Source: CAIWXH01 sp964555675 (lineage in GTDB: Bacteria > Chloroflexota > Chloroflexia > Chloroflexales > Chloroflexaceae). Taken from it: 28,583 nt of DNA. Shown here one piece after another: positions 1 to 6,466 of this stretch. The notes under the pieces are model-generated. The model was not told the origin of the DNA, ran no database searches, and worked only from the letters and a program-made list of their open reading frames with translations. The position numbers and the translations under genes are program-made. The stretch's first letter is position 1. Every line of letters begins with the position of its first letter. Location: NCBI GenBank assembly GCA_964555675.1, contig CAZKTU010000064.1:1-28583 (forward strand). Reading direction: 5' to 3'.

Positions 1-43
1 TGGGTGCGCCCTTACAGGAGGCTGGGTGCGCCCTTACGGGAGG
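1..43. repeat. Tandem repeat, two copies of a 22-base unit at the left edge
   Basis: Two head-to-tail copies (1-22 and 23-43) share TGGGTGCGCCCTTAC followed by an A or G and GGAGG. The array may continue to the left of the window. It lies downstream of the minus-strand permease gene and codes for nothing convincing. Positions 44-116 contain nothing else that I recognise. Confidence 0.7.
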
Positions 44-116
44 TGGCTACCCGTCGGCTTTGCTCGGACACTGTACTAGCTGGCTGCTCGCCTCCGGCGG
101 TGATTCTTGGGGGAGC

Positions 117-137
117 TGGAGGGGCATCGCCCCTCCA
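117..137 (-). terminator. Hairpin after the ABC-2 permease gene
   Basis: A perfect 9-base-pair stem (117-125 with 129-137) closes a 3-base loop, 5 bases beyond the stop codon of the minus-strand permease. There is no clear T-tract on either side, so termination is inferred from position and stem strength only. Confidence 0.45.
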
Positions 138-142
138 AGGCT

Positions 143-931
143 TTAGCTGCTGGCCGAGGTGTATGAGCGCAGGGCGAAGCGCCAGAATGAGCGCGAGGCG
201 AAGAGCAGGGCGGCCGCCATCACGGGGGCGATGGCGAGGTAGATCGGCTCGAGGTTGCCGATCAGGGCCGCCGCCGGGAAGGTGGTCATGAAGGCGATCG
301 GCACGATGAAGGTCAGTACGATGCGCAGCCCGCCGCCGAAGGCGCTCACGGGGAAGCGGCCCGTCTCGTAGAGGGCGGTGAGCAGCTCGGAGATGTTCTC
401 GATGCGCACCAGCCAGAAGGCCAGGGTGGTCAGCAGCATCCAGAGGCTGTAGGCCATGATGATTGCGCAGACCATCAGCAGGATGAACGACAGCACACCC
501 TGGGCCGTGGGCATCAGCCGCTGCAGCCAGAGGCCGTAGACGATCAGGGCGAAGCCGACCAGGAAGTCGGGCACGGTCATCAGGTTGAGCTGCCGCAGCG
601 AGGCCATGAACTGGCTATCGATCGGCTTCAGCAGGATGAAGTCGAGGGTGCCCTTCTGGATGTACTCGACGATGCGGGTGATGTTCGGGCGCATCACCCC
701 GTCGATCACCCCCTCGAAGATGCGGAAGAGGCCTACCACCAGCAGGGCCTGGGGCAGCGTCCAGCCGCCCAGGGTCCCCGTGAAGCGGAAGAAGACCAGG
801 GTGCCGATGATGCCCCATACGAGCCAGAAGCTGCTCTGAAAGAGCGAGACTACGAAGTCGGCCCGATATTCGAGGGCGAGCTGCAAGCTATTCCGCGCGA
901 ACAGGCCGAAGAGCGAGAGATAGCGGCGCAT
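143..931 (-). CDS. ABC-2 type transporter permease (DUF990-like family)
   Basis: The product is a 262-residue integral membrane protein with about six hydrophobic segments. After a short N-terminus there is an amphipathic stretch (LEYRADF) typical of ABC-2 permeases of the DUF990 group. The region RIFEGVIDGVMRPNI, then FILLKPIDSQF, is also characteristic of that group. Such proteins form the membrane half of an ABC exporter and need a separate ATPase, which is not in this window. The gene begins 24 bases after the hflX stop codon and may be read through from it, although functional linkage is not evident. The start ATG lacks a good Shine-Dalgarno sequence. Family assignment is confident; the substrate is unknown. 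Confidence 0.85.
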   Translation of the reverse strand: MRRYLSLFGLFARNSLQLALEYRADFVVSLFQSSFWLVWGIIGTLVFFRFTGTLGGWTLPQALLVVGLFRIFEGVIDGVMRPNITRIVEYIQKGTLDFILLKPIDSQFMASLRQLNLMTVPDFLVGFALIVYGLWLQRLMPTAQGVLSFILLMVCAIIMAYSLWMLLTTLAFWLVRIENISELLTALYETGRFPVSAFGGGLRIVLTFIVPIAFMTTFPAAALIGNLEPIYLAIAPVMAAALLFASRSFWRFALRSYTSASS

Positions 932-955
932 AGAAGGGTTACGTGTGGTGAGCCA

Positions 956-2305
956 CTAATGCTTCCCGTTCTGAAACGGCGCGAACTGCGAGGCTAGCTC
1001 ACGGGGAAGACGGCCGTGGATGTGGGTGCCGTCGTTGGCGTACTCCTCCTGCTCGACCACACCGCGCTTATGCCAGAGAGAGACCAGGTCGTTGCGCTGG
1101 TAGGGGATGAGCGCTTCGATGCTGACCATGGCCTCGGCCAGGGCCTGCTCGATGCGGGCGCGCAAGGCCTCGAGACCCCAGCCCTGCTGGGCCGAGACGG
1201 CGACGAAGTCGCCCGGCAGGCCCATCTCGCTCACCAGGCCGCCGACCGCCTCGGGGCCCATGCCCTCCATCAGGTCGACCTTGTTGAGCACGGTGAGGGT
1301 GGGGCGCTTGGCGACGCCGAGCTCGCTGAGCGTGCTCTCGACGGTCTGGGCGTGCTCCTGGGCGTTGGCGTGGGTCAGGTCGACCACGTGCAGCAGCAGG
1401 TCGGCCTCGTTGATCTCCTCCAGGGTGGCGCGGAAGGCGGCCACGAGCTGGGTGGGCAGCTTCTGGATGAAGCCGACCGTGTCGGTGAGCAGGATGGCCT
1501 GGCCGCCGGGCAGGTTGACCTGGCGGGTGGTCGGGTCGAGGGTGGCGAAGAGCTGGTTGGCGGCGTAGACGTCGGCGCCCGAGAGCGCGTTGAGCAGCGT
1601 GCTCTTGCCCGCGTTAGTGTAGCCCACCAGGGCTACGACGGGCATGCCGCTCTGGCGGCGACGCTTGCGGTACAGCTCGCGGTGGCGGTGTACGTCGGCG
1701 AGCTGCTCTTTGAGCAGGGCGATGCGCCGGTCGATCAGACGCCGGTCGATCTCGAGCTGGGTCTCGCCGGGCCCGCGCAGGCCGACCACGCCGCCCGCCG
1801 AGGTGCCGCCGCCCGTGCCGGCCTGGCGCTCGAGGTGGGTCCACTGCCGGCGCAGGCGCGGCAGCAGGTAGTGATACTGGGCCAGCTCGACCTGCAGGCG
1901 ACCCTCGTGGGTGCGCGCGTGCTGGGCGAAGATGTCGAGAATGAGGGCGGTGCGGTCGAGCACGCCGACCTGTAGCTCCTCCTCGAGGTTGCGGGTCTGG
2001 CTGGGGCTCAGCTCGTCGTCGAAGATAATCAGGCCGGCGGCCGTCTGCTCGCGCAGGGCCGCGACCTCTTTGACTTTGCCGGGGCCAATAAAGAACTTCG
2101 GGGAGGGCTGGTCGAGGCGCTGGTAGAGGCTGCCCACGACCTCGAGGCCGGCCGTGTCGGCCAGCAGGGCCAGCTCGCTCAGCGAGTCCTTGGCGCTCCA
2201 CGGGCTCTTATGGCTGTCGACCTCCGCGCCCACGAGGAGGGCGCGGGTGCGGGGCGCCGCTGTCTCGTGCAGCCGCTTCCCGTCCTGAGTGCGAGGCTCG
2301 TTAAT
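956..2305 (-). CDS. hflX: Ribosome-associated GTPase HflX
   Basis: HflX is a GTPase that binds the 50S subunit and splits stalled or stressed ribosomes. From the chosen start the protein has 449 residues. The HflX-specific N-terminal domain contains KFFIGPGKVKE, then FDDELSPSQTRNLE. A glycine-rich linker carries the hallmark GPGETQLEIDRR. The G domain follows with G1 GYTNAGKS (about residues 228-235), G3 DTVGF and G4 NKVD. The frame stays open 67 codons further upstream to an ATG at 2506, but a promoter (-10 at 2384-2389) lies inside that extension. The best start below the promoter is ATT at 2305-2303, with AGGAG six bases upstream. No ATG, GTG or TTG fits in this part of the frame. Function is secure; the non-canonical start is an inference. 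Confidence 0.9.
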   Translation of the reverse strand: MNEPRTQDGKRLHETAAPRTRALLVGAEVDSHKSPWSAKDSLSELALLADTAGLEVVGSLYQRLDQPSPKFFIGPGKVKEVAALREQTAAGLIIFDDELSPSQTRNLEEELQVGVLDRTALILDIFAQHARTHEGRLQVELAQYHYLLPRLRRQWTHLERQAGTGGGTSAGGVVGLRGPGETQLEIDRRLIDRRIALLKEQLADVHRHRELYRKRRRQSGMPVVALVGYTNAGKSTLLNALSGADVYAANQLFATLDPTTRQVNLPGGQAILLTDTVGFIQKLPTQLVAAFRATLEEINEADLLLHVVDLTHANAQEHAQTVESTLSELGVAKRPTLTVLNKVDLMEGMGPEAVGGLVSEMGLPGDFVAVSAQQGWGLEALRARIEQALAEAMVSIEALIPYQRNDLVSLWHKRGVVEQEEYANDGTHIHGRLPRELASQFAPFQNGKH

Positions 2306-2383
2306 GGTGGTCTCCTGGTCAGGCGCAGCGAGCTGCGCCAGTGCTACGGTCGCCGGCAGCGCCTGTGCTGCGGGCTGACCATG

Positions 2384-2413
2384 ATTGTACCATCGCCCCC
2401 CGCGCCCGTACAA
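2384..2413 (-). promoter_or_regulatory. hflX promoter
   Basis: On the minus strand a -35-like TTGTAC (2413-2408) is separated by 18 bases from -10 TACAAT (2389-2384). TGG directly precedes the -10 hexamer, making it an extended -10. Transcription would begin near 2377, giving a leader of about 70 bases before the proposed ATT start. Confidence 0.65.
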
Positions 2414-2515
2414 GGGACTATCGACTGAGCAAGGTTGGTACCACGACCGATCCGCGATGGTGAAGGAAGCCGCCCCTGGCGTTGTGGAGTCGCTCCTGGT
2501 GCGCACGTGGGCCCG

Positions 2516-2524
2516 TGCTACACT
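2516..2524 (+). promoter_or_regulatory. Extended -10 element for the 66-codon gene
   Basis: TGC followed by TACACT (hexamer 2519-2524) lies about 65 bases upstream of the ATG at 2590. No convincing -35 is visible. The call rests on the recurrence of TGn-TAnAnT elements before other genes in this window. Confidence 0.35.
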
Positions 2525-2589
2525 GAGTCAGCCTTCACGGCGGCCCGCGACGATGCGCCCGCCGTTGCAATGACGCAGGAGTAACATTT

Positions 2590-2790
2590 ATGCACAACGC
2601 TCTCCAAGGTCTTGAGGTTGCCGAGCTCCACCGGCACGACATCCAGGTAGAGATCGAGCACAATCGCCTCGTCCAGGCGGCCATTGAGGCCGGCGGCGAG
2701 CCCGCCCGCCCCTCGCTCTTGGCCCGCTACCTGAATGTGTTCAAGCGGCGCCTGCGCGATCTCCCTCCGGAGGACCCGCGCAAGAACTAA
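2590..2790 (+). CDS. Small uncharacterised protein, 66 residues
   Basis: I do not recognise a family. The protein is soluble, charged and predicted mostly helical. The N-terminal half, rich in His, Glu and Leu, reads like an amphipathic helix (VAELHRHDIQVEIEHNRL). A short Pro/Ala turn follows, then a basic helix (LNVFKRRLRDL) and a polar tail ending in PRKN. There is no signal peptide or membrane segment. The ATG is preceded by GCAGGAG at good spacing, and the stop is followed within about 20 bases by a strong intrinsic terminator. The frame is therefore a genuine, probably monocistronic gene. Third-position G+C is high, as in its neighbours. Function is unknown. Confidence 0.72.
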   Translation: MHNALQGLEVAELHRHDIQVEIEHNRLVQAAIEAGGEPARPSLLARYLNVFKRRLRDLPPEDPRKN

Positions 2791-2810
2791 GGTTGCCCCG
2801 ACGGACCTGG

Positions 2811-2845
2811 CAAAGCCCCCGCTCCAGACTGGAGCGGGGGCTTTG
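2811..2845. terminator. Strong intrinsic terminator between convergent genes
   Basis: A perfect 16-base-pair inverted repeat (2811-2826 with 2830-2845) closes a 3-base loop. The stem ends in CTTTG, followed by TTC on the plus strand, and the stem base is A/T-rich in both directions. It lies between the 66-codon gene (plus) and the glycosyltransferase stop (minus) and probably serves both. Confidence 0.85.
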
Positions 2846-2863
2846 TTCTATCGCGAACCTTGC

Positions 2864-3862
2864 CTATGCAGTTAGGGCCGCGAGGCGGCGCTGGGTGGCG
2901 AGGGTCGCCCAGGGGGGCGGGGCGGGGGAGACCCAGCTCGCCAGCTCGCCGATACTGGCGGTGCGACGGGCCTGGATGGCGCGGCGCTGCGCCAGCAGGG
3001 CGGGCAGCTCGCCCATGGCCGCGAGCCGCCCGGCCACAATCGCCAGCTGACCGCGCAGTACGCCGTACCCGACGGCCAGCAGATCGTAGGCTAAGATTGA
3101 CATAAAACATTCACGAAGGAGCGGCCCCGGCAGGCAGCGCACGATCACTCTGAGCCGATTGCGGCCGAGGAGGCGCTGCTTGAAGGGGCTGCCCTGTCCG
3201 GCGGTGGCCGAGTAGACGTGACGGGCTCGCGCCGCGGGGGCCAGCAGGCTGCCCCAGCCGCGTAGGCGCGCGCGCCAGGCCAGGTCGGCGTCCTCGAGAT
3301 AGTTGAAGAAGGCCGGCTCGAAGCTGCCGACGTCGGCGATCAGCGCGCGACGCAGCAGCGCCAGCCCGCCGCTCGCCCCGAAGATCGGCGTAGGGCGGGG
3401 CGGCAGCTGTTCGACGGGCAGGCCGAGGTGCAGGTCGGTGGCGATGCCGTCGCGCTGGAAGACGATGCCCGCCGAGGCGACCGTAGTGGGCCGCCGGCTG
3501 AAGGTGAGGGCGCCGGCGGCCGCCCCAGCCTGCGGCGCATCCCGCAGGGCCGCCCAGAGCGACGCGACGCAGCCGGGCTCGGCCATGGCGTCGTCGTTGA
3601 TCAGCAGCAGCAGCTCGCCGCGGGCGGCGGCGATGCCCGCGGCGGTGCCCCCGGCGAAGCCCAGGTTCTCGGGCAGGGCGAGCACGCGCACGTCGGGGGC
3701 GTGACGGCGGGCCCAGTCGCCCGCGCGGTCGCGCGAGGCGTTGTCGACCAGCACGATCTCGTCGCCCGGCCCAAGCTGGGCGCGCAGGGCGCTGAGGCAG
3801 GCCGGCAGGTAGCGCAGGCCGTTCCAGGTGGGGATGACGGCCGAGATGGCGGGGCGGCTCAT
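2864..3862 (-). CDS. Family 2 glycosyltransferase (rhamnosyltransferase-like)
   Basis: The product is a 332-residue inverting GT-A glycosyltransferase that transfers a sugar from an activated nucleotide donor. The N-terminus AISAVIPTWNG is the nucleotide-binding first strand. VLVDNASRD follows, and ENLGFAGGTAAGI is typical of the WbbL/rhamnosyltransferase-like branch. The metal-binding DxD equivalent is INDDA near residue 89. A later acidic motif, NYLEDADLAWRARLRGWG, matches the ED-x-DLxxR acceptor-side signature. The C-terminus has a weakly hydrophobic segment. The ATG overlaps the stop of the upstream FAD oxidoreductase by four bases (ATGA), so the two are translationally coupled. The acceptor is not known; the neighbour suggests a lipid or carotenoid substrate, which is inference. 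Confidence 0.88.
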   Translation of the reverse strand: MSRPAISAVIPTWNGLRYLPACLSALRAQLGPGDEIVLVDNASRDRAGDWARRHAPDVRVLALPENLGFAGGTAAGIAAARGELLLLINDDAMAEPGCVASLWAALRDAPQAGAAAGALTFSRRPTTVASAGIVFQRDGIATDLHLGLPVEQLPPRPTPIFGASGGLALLRRALIADVGSFEPAFFNYLEDADLAWRARLRGWGSLLAPAARARHVYSATAGQGSPFKQRLLGRNRLRVIVRCLPGPLLRECFMSILAYDLLAVGYGVLRGQLAIVAGRLAAMGELPALLAQRRAIQARRTASIGELASWVSPAPPPWATLATQRRLAALTA

Positions 3863-5436
3863 TGGCCGCGCCCCCGGCTGACACGGCGTCGGACAGCCCG
3901 CAGCCAGCCCTCGATGACCCGCGCGGGCGGCTCGGGCGGCAGGGGGGGTAGGATGGGCTGGGGCGAGCCGCCGAGGGCGGCCAGGGCCTCATTCGAGGCG
4001 GCGAGGCCGGTGACGCAGGCCCGCTCGAGGAAGAGGGCGGGGTGAGGGTAGGCGACCCAGTCGCCGCAGCAGTGAAGGTTGGGCCAGGGGCTGGTGACGC
4101 CGAGGTGGCCCGGCCCCGCCCCCACCCCGAAGCGGGTGTGGGTGGGCGCGTTGCGCTGGAGGCTCTGGCCGATCAGGGCGCCGCGCAGCTCGGGGTAGGC
4201 CCGCTGCATGTCGGCGGCGGCGCGGGCGAGCAGGGCCGCGTCGGGCAGGGCCAGGATCGTGGGCGGCCCGTAGATATGGGCCTCGACCACAGCGCCGCCG
4301 GTGGCCGCGTGCCAGGCCGCCGCCCCGCGCTGGAAGCGGTGCAGCCAGAAGAAATTGTCGATGGTCAGGTCGCCGCTGCAGATGCCCGACTCGGCGCCGC
4401 CCGCGGGGGCGCGGCTGAACCAGAGCCGCACAATGCCCGTGGCGAGCCCGCGGGGCCAGAACAGAGCCCCGGCCTGGGCGCGGGTGTCCGGGCTGGCCTC
4501 GAGCAGGGCCCTGGCGCCCGGCGCGTCGAGGGCCAGGATGAGCTGGGGCGCCTCGGCGGACTGCTCGTGCTGGCCGCCCGGGCGGCGCCAGCGGACGCGC
4601 CAGCCGTCGGCCGTGCGCTCGAGGCCGGTGGCCACGGCGCAGGTCTGGATGGCCCCGCCGGCCGCCCCCAGGGCCGCGGCGAGAGGCGCCACCAGGGCCG
4701 TGTCGGCGTCGTCGGGCAGGTAGGCGAAGGCCCAGGCGTCGCGCCGCAGCAGGGTGTAGAAGCGCAGGAAGGCGAGGAAGCCCGCGAGGGGCACGTCCTC
4801 GGGGTGGGCGGCCAGGCCGCTGCGCATCAGGGCGGCGAGGAAGGCCCGCAGCCGCGGCGGCCACCCCTCGAGCAGGCCGGCGACACTGCGCTCGCCCAGG
4901 GGCGTCTCCTCGCAGAGGGGGTCGTAGGCCAGGGCCAGGAAGAGGCTGCCGACCACGCGAGGCAGGCCGATCAGGTCGGCCGGGGTGAGCATAGCCAGGA
5001 AGCGCGGCCGTACAAGCAGGGCCAGGTAGTGAAAGGGCGCGGGGAAGGGGCCGCGGCGCACGGCGCTGCCGGCCTCGGCGCGGCGCACGCGCCCGCCCTC
5101 GCCGTGGAGCCAGTCTTCGCGGCGGGCCTCGACCAGGCTCTCGAGCAGGCCGAGGCGAGCGAGGAGCGCGCGCAGGTTGCGGTACTGGCCCCAGATGCCG
5201 TGGATGCCGTGCTCGGCCGGGAACTCCCAGCCCTGGCCGGCGAGCTCGACGCTCACCGGGGGGGCGCCGGCGATGCGACCGCCGAGGCGCGGGGCGGCCT
5301 CGAGCAGCAGCGGGCGGGCGCCGGCCTCGGCCAGGCTCAGGGCGGCGGTGAGGCCGGCGAGGCCCCCGCCGATCACAAGGGCCGAGTGCTGAGGCGCGAG
5401 TGCCGAGTGGCGCGCAAGGTTGTCGGCGTCACTCAT
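3859..5436 (-). CDS. FAD-dependent oxidoreductase, carotenoid desaturase / isorenieratene synthase-like
   Basis: The 525-residue protein has the amine-oxidase fold. Near the N-terminus lies the dinucleotide-binding motif ALVIGGGLAGLTAALSLAEAG, followed by LLLEAAPRLGGR. The segment EHGIHGIWGQYRNLRALL resembles the corresponding part of CrtU/CruE-type carotene desaturase/methyltransferases and related FAD proteins. Near the C-terminus, CCGDW followed by PHPALFLERACVTGLAA is the second FAD-contact motif. Homologues act on polyisoprenoids, and the coupled glycosyltransferase downstream fits modification of a lipid or pigment, but the substrate is inferred. The frame is open upstream through the tRNA gene, so I place the start at the first ATG after it, although no Shine-Dalgarno is seen. 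GTG at 5376, immediately before the FAD motif, is an alternative. The first 20 codons fall in a short inverted repeat. Confidence 0.82.
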   Translation of the reverse strand: MSDADNLARHSALAPQHSALVIGGGLAGLTAALSLAEAGARPLLLEAAPRLGGRIAGAPPVSVELAGQGWEFPAEHGIHGIWGQYRNLRALLARLGLLESLVEARREDWLHGEGGRVRRAEAGSAVRRGPFPAPFHYLALLVRPRFLAMLTPADLIGLPRVVGSLFLALAYDPLCEETPLGERSVAGLLEGWPPRLRAFLAALMRSGLAAHPEDVPLAGFLAFLRFYTLLRRDAWAFAYLPDDADTALVAPLAAALGAAGGAIQTCAVATGLERTADGWRVRWRRPGGQHEQSAEAPQLILALDAPGARALLEASPDTRAQAGALFWPRGLATGIVRLWFSRAPAGGAESGICSGDLTIDNFFWLHRFQRGAAAWHAATGGAVVEAHIYGPPTILALPDAALLARAAADMQRAYPELRGALIGQSLQRNAPTHTRFGVGAGPGHLGVTSPWPNLHCCGDWVAYPHPALFLERACVTGLAASNEALAALGGSPQPILPPLPPEPPARVIEGWLRAVRRRVSRGRGQ

Positions 5437-5460
5437 AGGGCAGCACTCGCTACTCAGCAC
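5386..5460. repeat. Inverted repeat bracketing the FAD oxidoreductase start codon
   Basis: The 18-base arm at 5386-5403 (GTGCTGAGGCGCGAGTGC) matches the reverse complement of 5443-5460 at 16 of 18 positions. The 39-base spacer contains the ATG at 5436. In the minus-strand transcript it would form a long hairpin with the start codon in the loop. Related GAGTGCCGAG motifs lie alongside. It may be a small dispersed repeat or a translational control element. Confidence 0.65.
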
Positions 5461-5465
5461 AGTGG

Positions 5466-5540
5466 TGGTGGGCCGCCCCGGATTCGAACCGGGAACCCGT
5501 CGGTTATGAGCCGATTGCTCTGCCATTGAGCTAGCGGCCC
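5466..5540 (-). tRNA. tRNA-Met (CAU); tRNA-Ile2 possible
   Basis: The 75-base cloverleaf includes an encoded CCA. The acceptor stem is GGGCCGC/GCGGCCC, the D stem GCTC/GAGC, and the anticodon loop CTCATAA gives CAU. The T arm is CCGGG-TTCGAAT-CCGGG with discriminator A. It is not an initiator type, because 1-72 is a G-C pair. C4-G69 and C5-G68 resemble known lysidine-modified tRNA-Ile2 species, so elongator Met and Ile(CAU) cannot be separated by eye. It lies only 29 bases upstream of the FAD oxidoreductase ATG. Confidence 0.92.
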
Positions 5541-5550
5541 GGGCCTCGAT

Positions 5551-5559
5551 ATTATACCA
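5551..5559 (-). promoter_or_regulatory. tRNA(CAU) promoter, extended -10
   Basis: TGG-TATAAT on the minus strand (hexamer 5556-5551) lies 10 bases upstream of the tRNA 5' end. No good -35 is visible. This promoter probably also drives the FAD oxidoreductase and glycosyltransferase, as no other promoter is seen before them. Confidence 0.65.
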
Positions 5560-5570
5560 AAGCCGGGGAG

Positions 5571-6350
5571 CTACTTTTGCCCGACCACGAGCAGCATCGA
5601 GCGGGTGGGCGGGATGGCCGCGGTGACGGCGGCAAAGGCGCCCTTGGCGATCACGCGCAGGGGGTGGGTGCGCAGGCGGGCGGCCTCGAGGCCAACTTGC
5701 TCCCAGGGGGCCTCGTAGCGGCGCTTGACCACGCGCAGGCCCGCCTGCTCGACCAGCCAGCCCAGCTCGCCCATGGTGTAGGTGCGGGCGTGAGTGGTAT
5801 AGCGGGCCTCGCCCTCGAGGCGCATCTGGTGGCGGAACTCGGCGCGGGTGCTGAGGGGCAGCCAGAGGGCGGCCCGCAGGATGGTGCGCAGGCGGCTCTT
5901 GAAGTAGAGCTCGTTGGGGGTGGTGATCAGCAGGCGGCCGCCGGGGCGCAAGACGCGGGCGAACTCGCGTAGCACGGGCAGGGGCGAGTAGAGCAGGTGC
6001 TCGATCACCTCGGAGAAGACCACCCAGTCGAAGGCCCCATCGGGGAAGGGCAGCGGCTCGCGCTCGAGGTTGGCGCGGCGCACCTCGACGCCCAGGCGAT
6101 CCCAGAGGGCCTGGCGCTTGCTGGGGTCGAGGTCGACGCCGGAGACCCTATGGCCCGACTGGACGAGCAGCTCGGTGAAGTGGCCGGGGGTGACCCCGAC
6201 CTCGAGGATCTGGGCGCCGGGGGGGCTATCGATCGTCTGGAGCATCGCGGCGAAGCGATGACGGTGCAGGCGGAAGTAGGCGGCCTTGCCGTCGGCCTCG
6301 GCGCTGCGCCTGACGGTCTCGAAGAGTGCGGGCGAGAGAGCCTTAGTCAT
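5571..6350 (-). CDS. Class I SAM-dependent methyltransferase
   Basis: The 259-residue protein belongs to the Methyltransf_11-type (UbiE/BioC-like) group. SAM motif I is ILEVGVTPGHF (residues 48-58), with the acidic motif II in VSGVDLDPSKR. Motif III lies around DWVVFSEVIEHLLY, followed by LREFARVLRPGGRLLITTPNE. There is no membrane segment or signal peptide, so it should be cytoplasmic. The C-terminal third has no motif that identifies the acceptor. Its promoter region is shared with the divergent gene at 6467. The methyl acceptor is unknown. Confidence 0.88.
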   Translation of the reverse strand: MTKALSPALFETVRRSAEADGKAAYFRLHRHRFAAMLQTIDSPPGAQILEVGVTPGHFTELLVQSGHRVSGVDLDPSKRQALWDRLGVEVRRANLEREPLPFPDGAFDWVVFSEVIEHLLYSPLPVLREFARVLRPGGRLLITTPNELYFKSRLRTILRAALWLPLSTRAEFRHQMRLEGEARYTTHARTYTMGELGWLVEQAGLRVVKRRYEAPWEQVGLEAARLRTHPLRVIAKGAFAAVTAAIPPTRSMLLVVGQK

Positions 6351-6413
6351 TGGTGCAACAGCGCCCGGGGGGCGCCCCTCTGGCGCGCGGCAACAGCCGC
6401 GCGGAACGGGGCG

Positions 6414-6419
6414 TATAGT
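6414..6419 (+). promoter_or_regulatory. -10-like element for the holin-IV-like gene
   Basis: TATAGT lies 47 bases upstream of the ATG at 6467, in the only A/T-rich patch of this intergenic stretch. No -35 is recognisable. Confidence 0.35.
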
Positions 6420-6423
6420 ATCA
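6415..6423 (-). promoter_or_regulatory. Methyltransferase promoter, extended -10
   Basis: TGA-TACTAT on the minus strand (hexamer 6420-6415) lies about 65 bases upstream of the methyltransferase ATG. A weak TTCGCC lies 18 bases further upstream. It overlaps a plus-strand -10-like TATAGT, making a compact divergent promoter. Confidence 0.45.
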
Positions 6424-6466
6424 TGGGAAGGGGAATGGGGCGAATCGCGCCTGGGGAGGAGGCCCT

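Noticed and set aside
2306..2506. An N-terminal extension of HflX starting at ATG 2506
   Set aside because: The translated stretch has no resemblance to HflX and contains the likely promoter. The ribosome binding site lies before the ATT at 2305.
4042..5529. A 495-codon plus-strand frame opposite the FAD oxidoreductase
   Set aside because: It is Gly/Ala/Arg-rich with no recognisable motif, and lies antisense to a gene with clear FAD-binding motifs. It is an effect of high G+C content.
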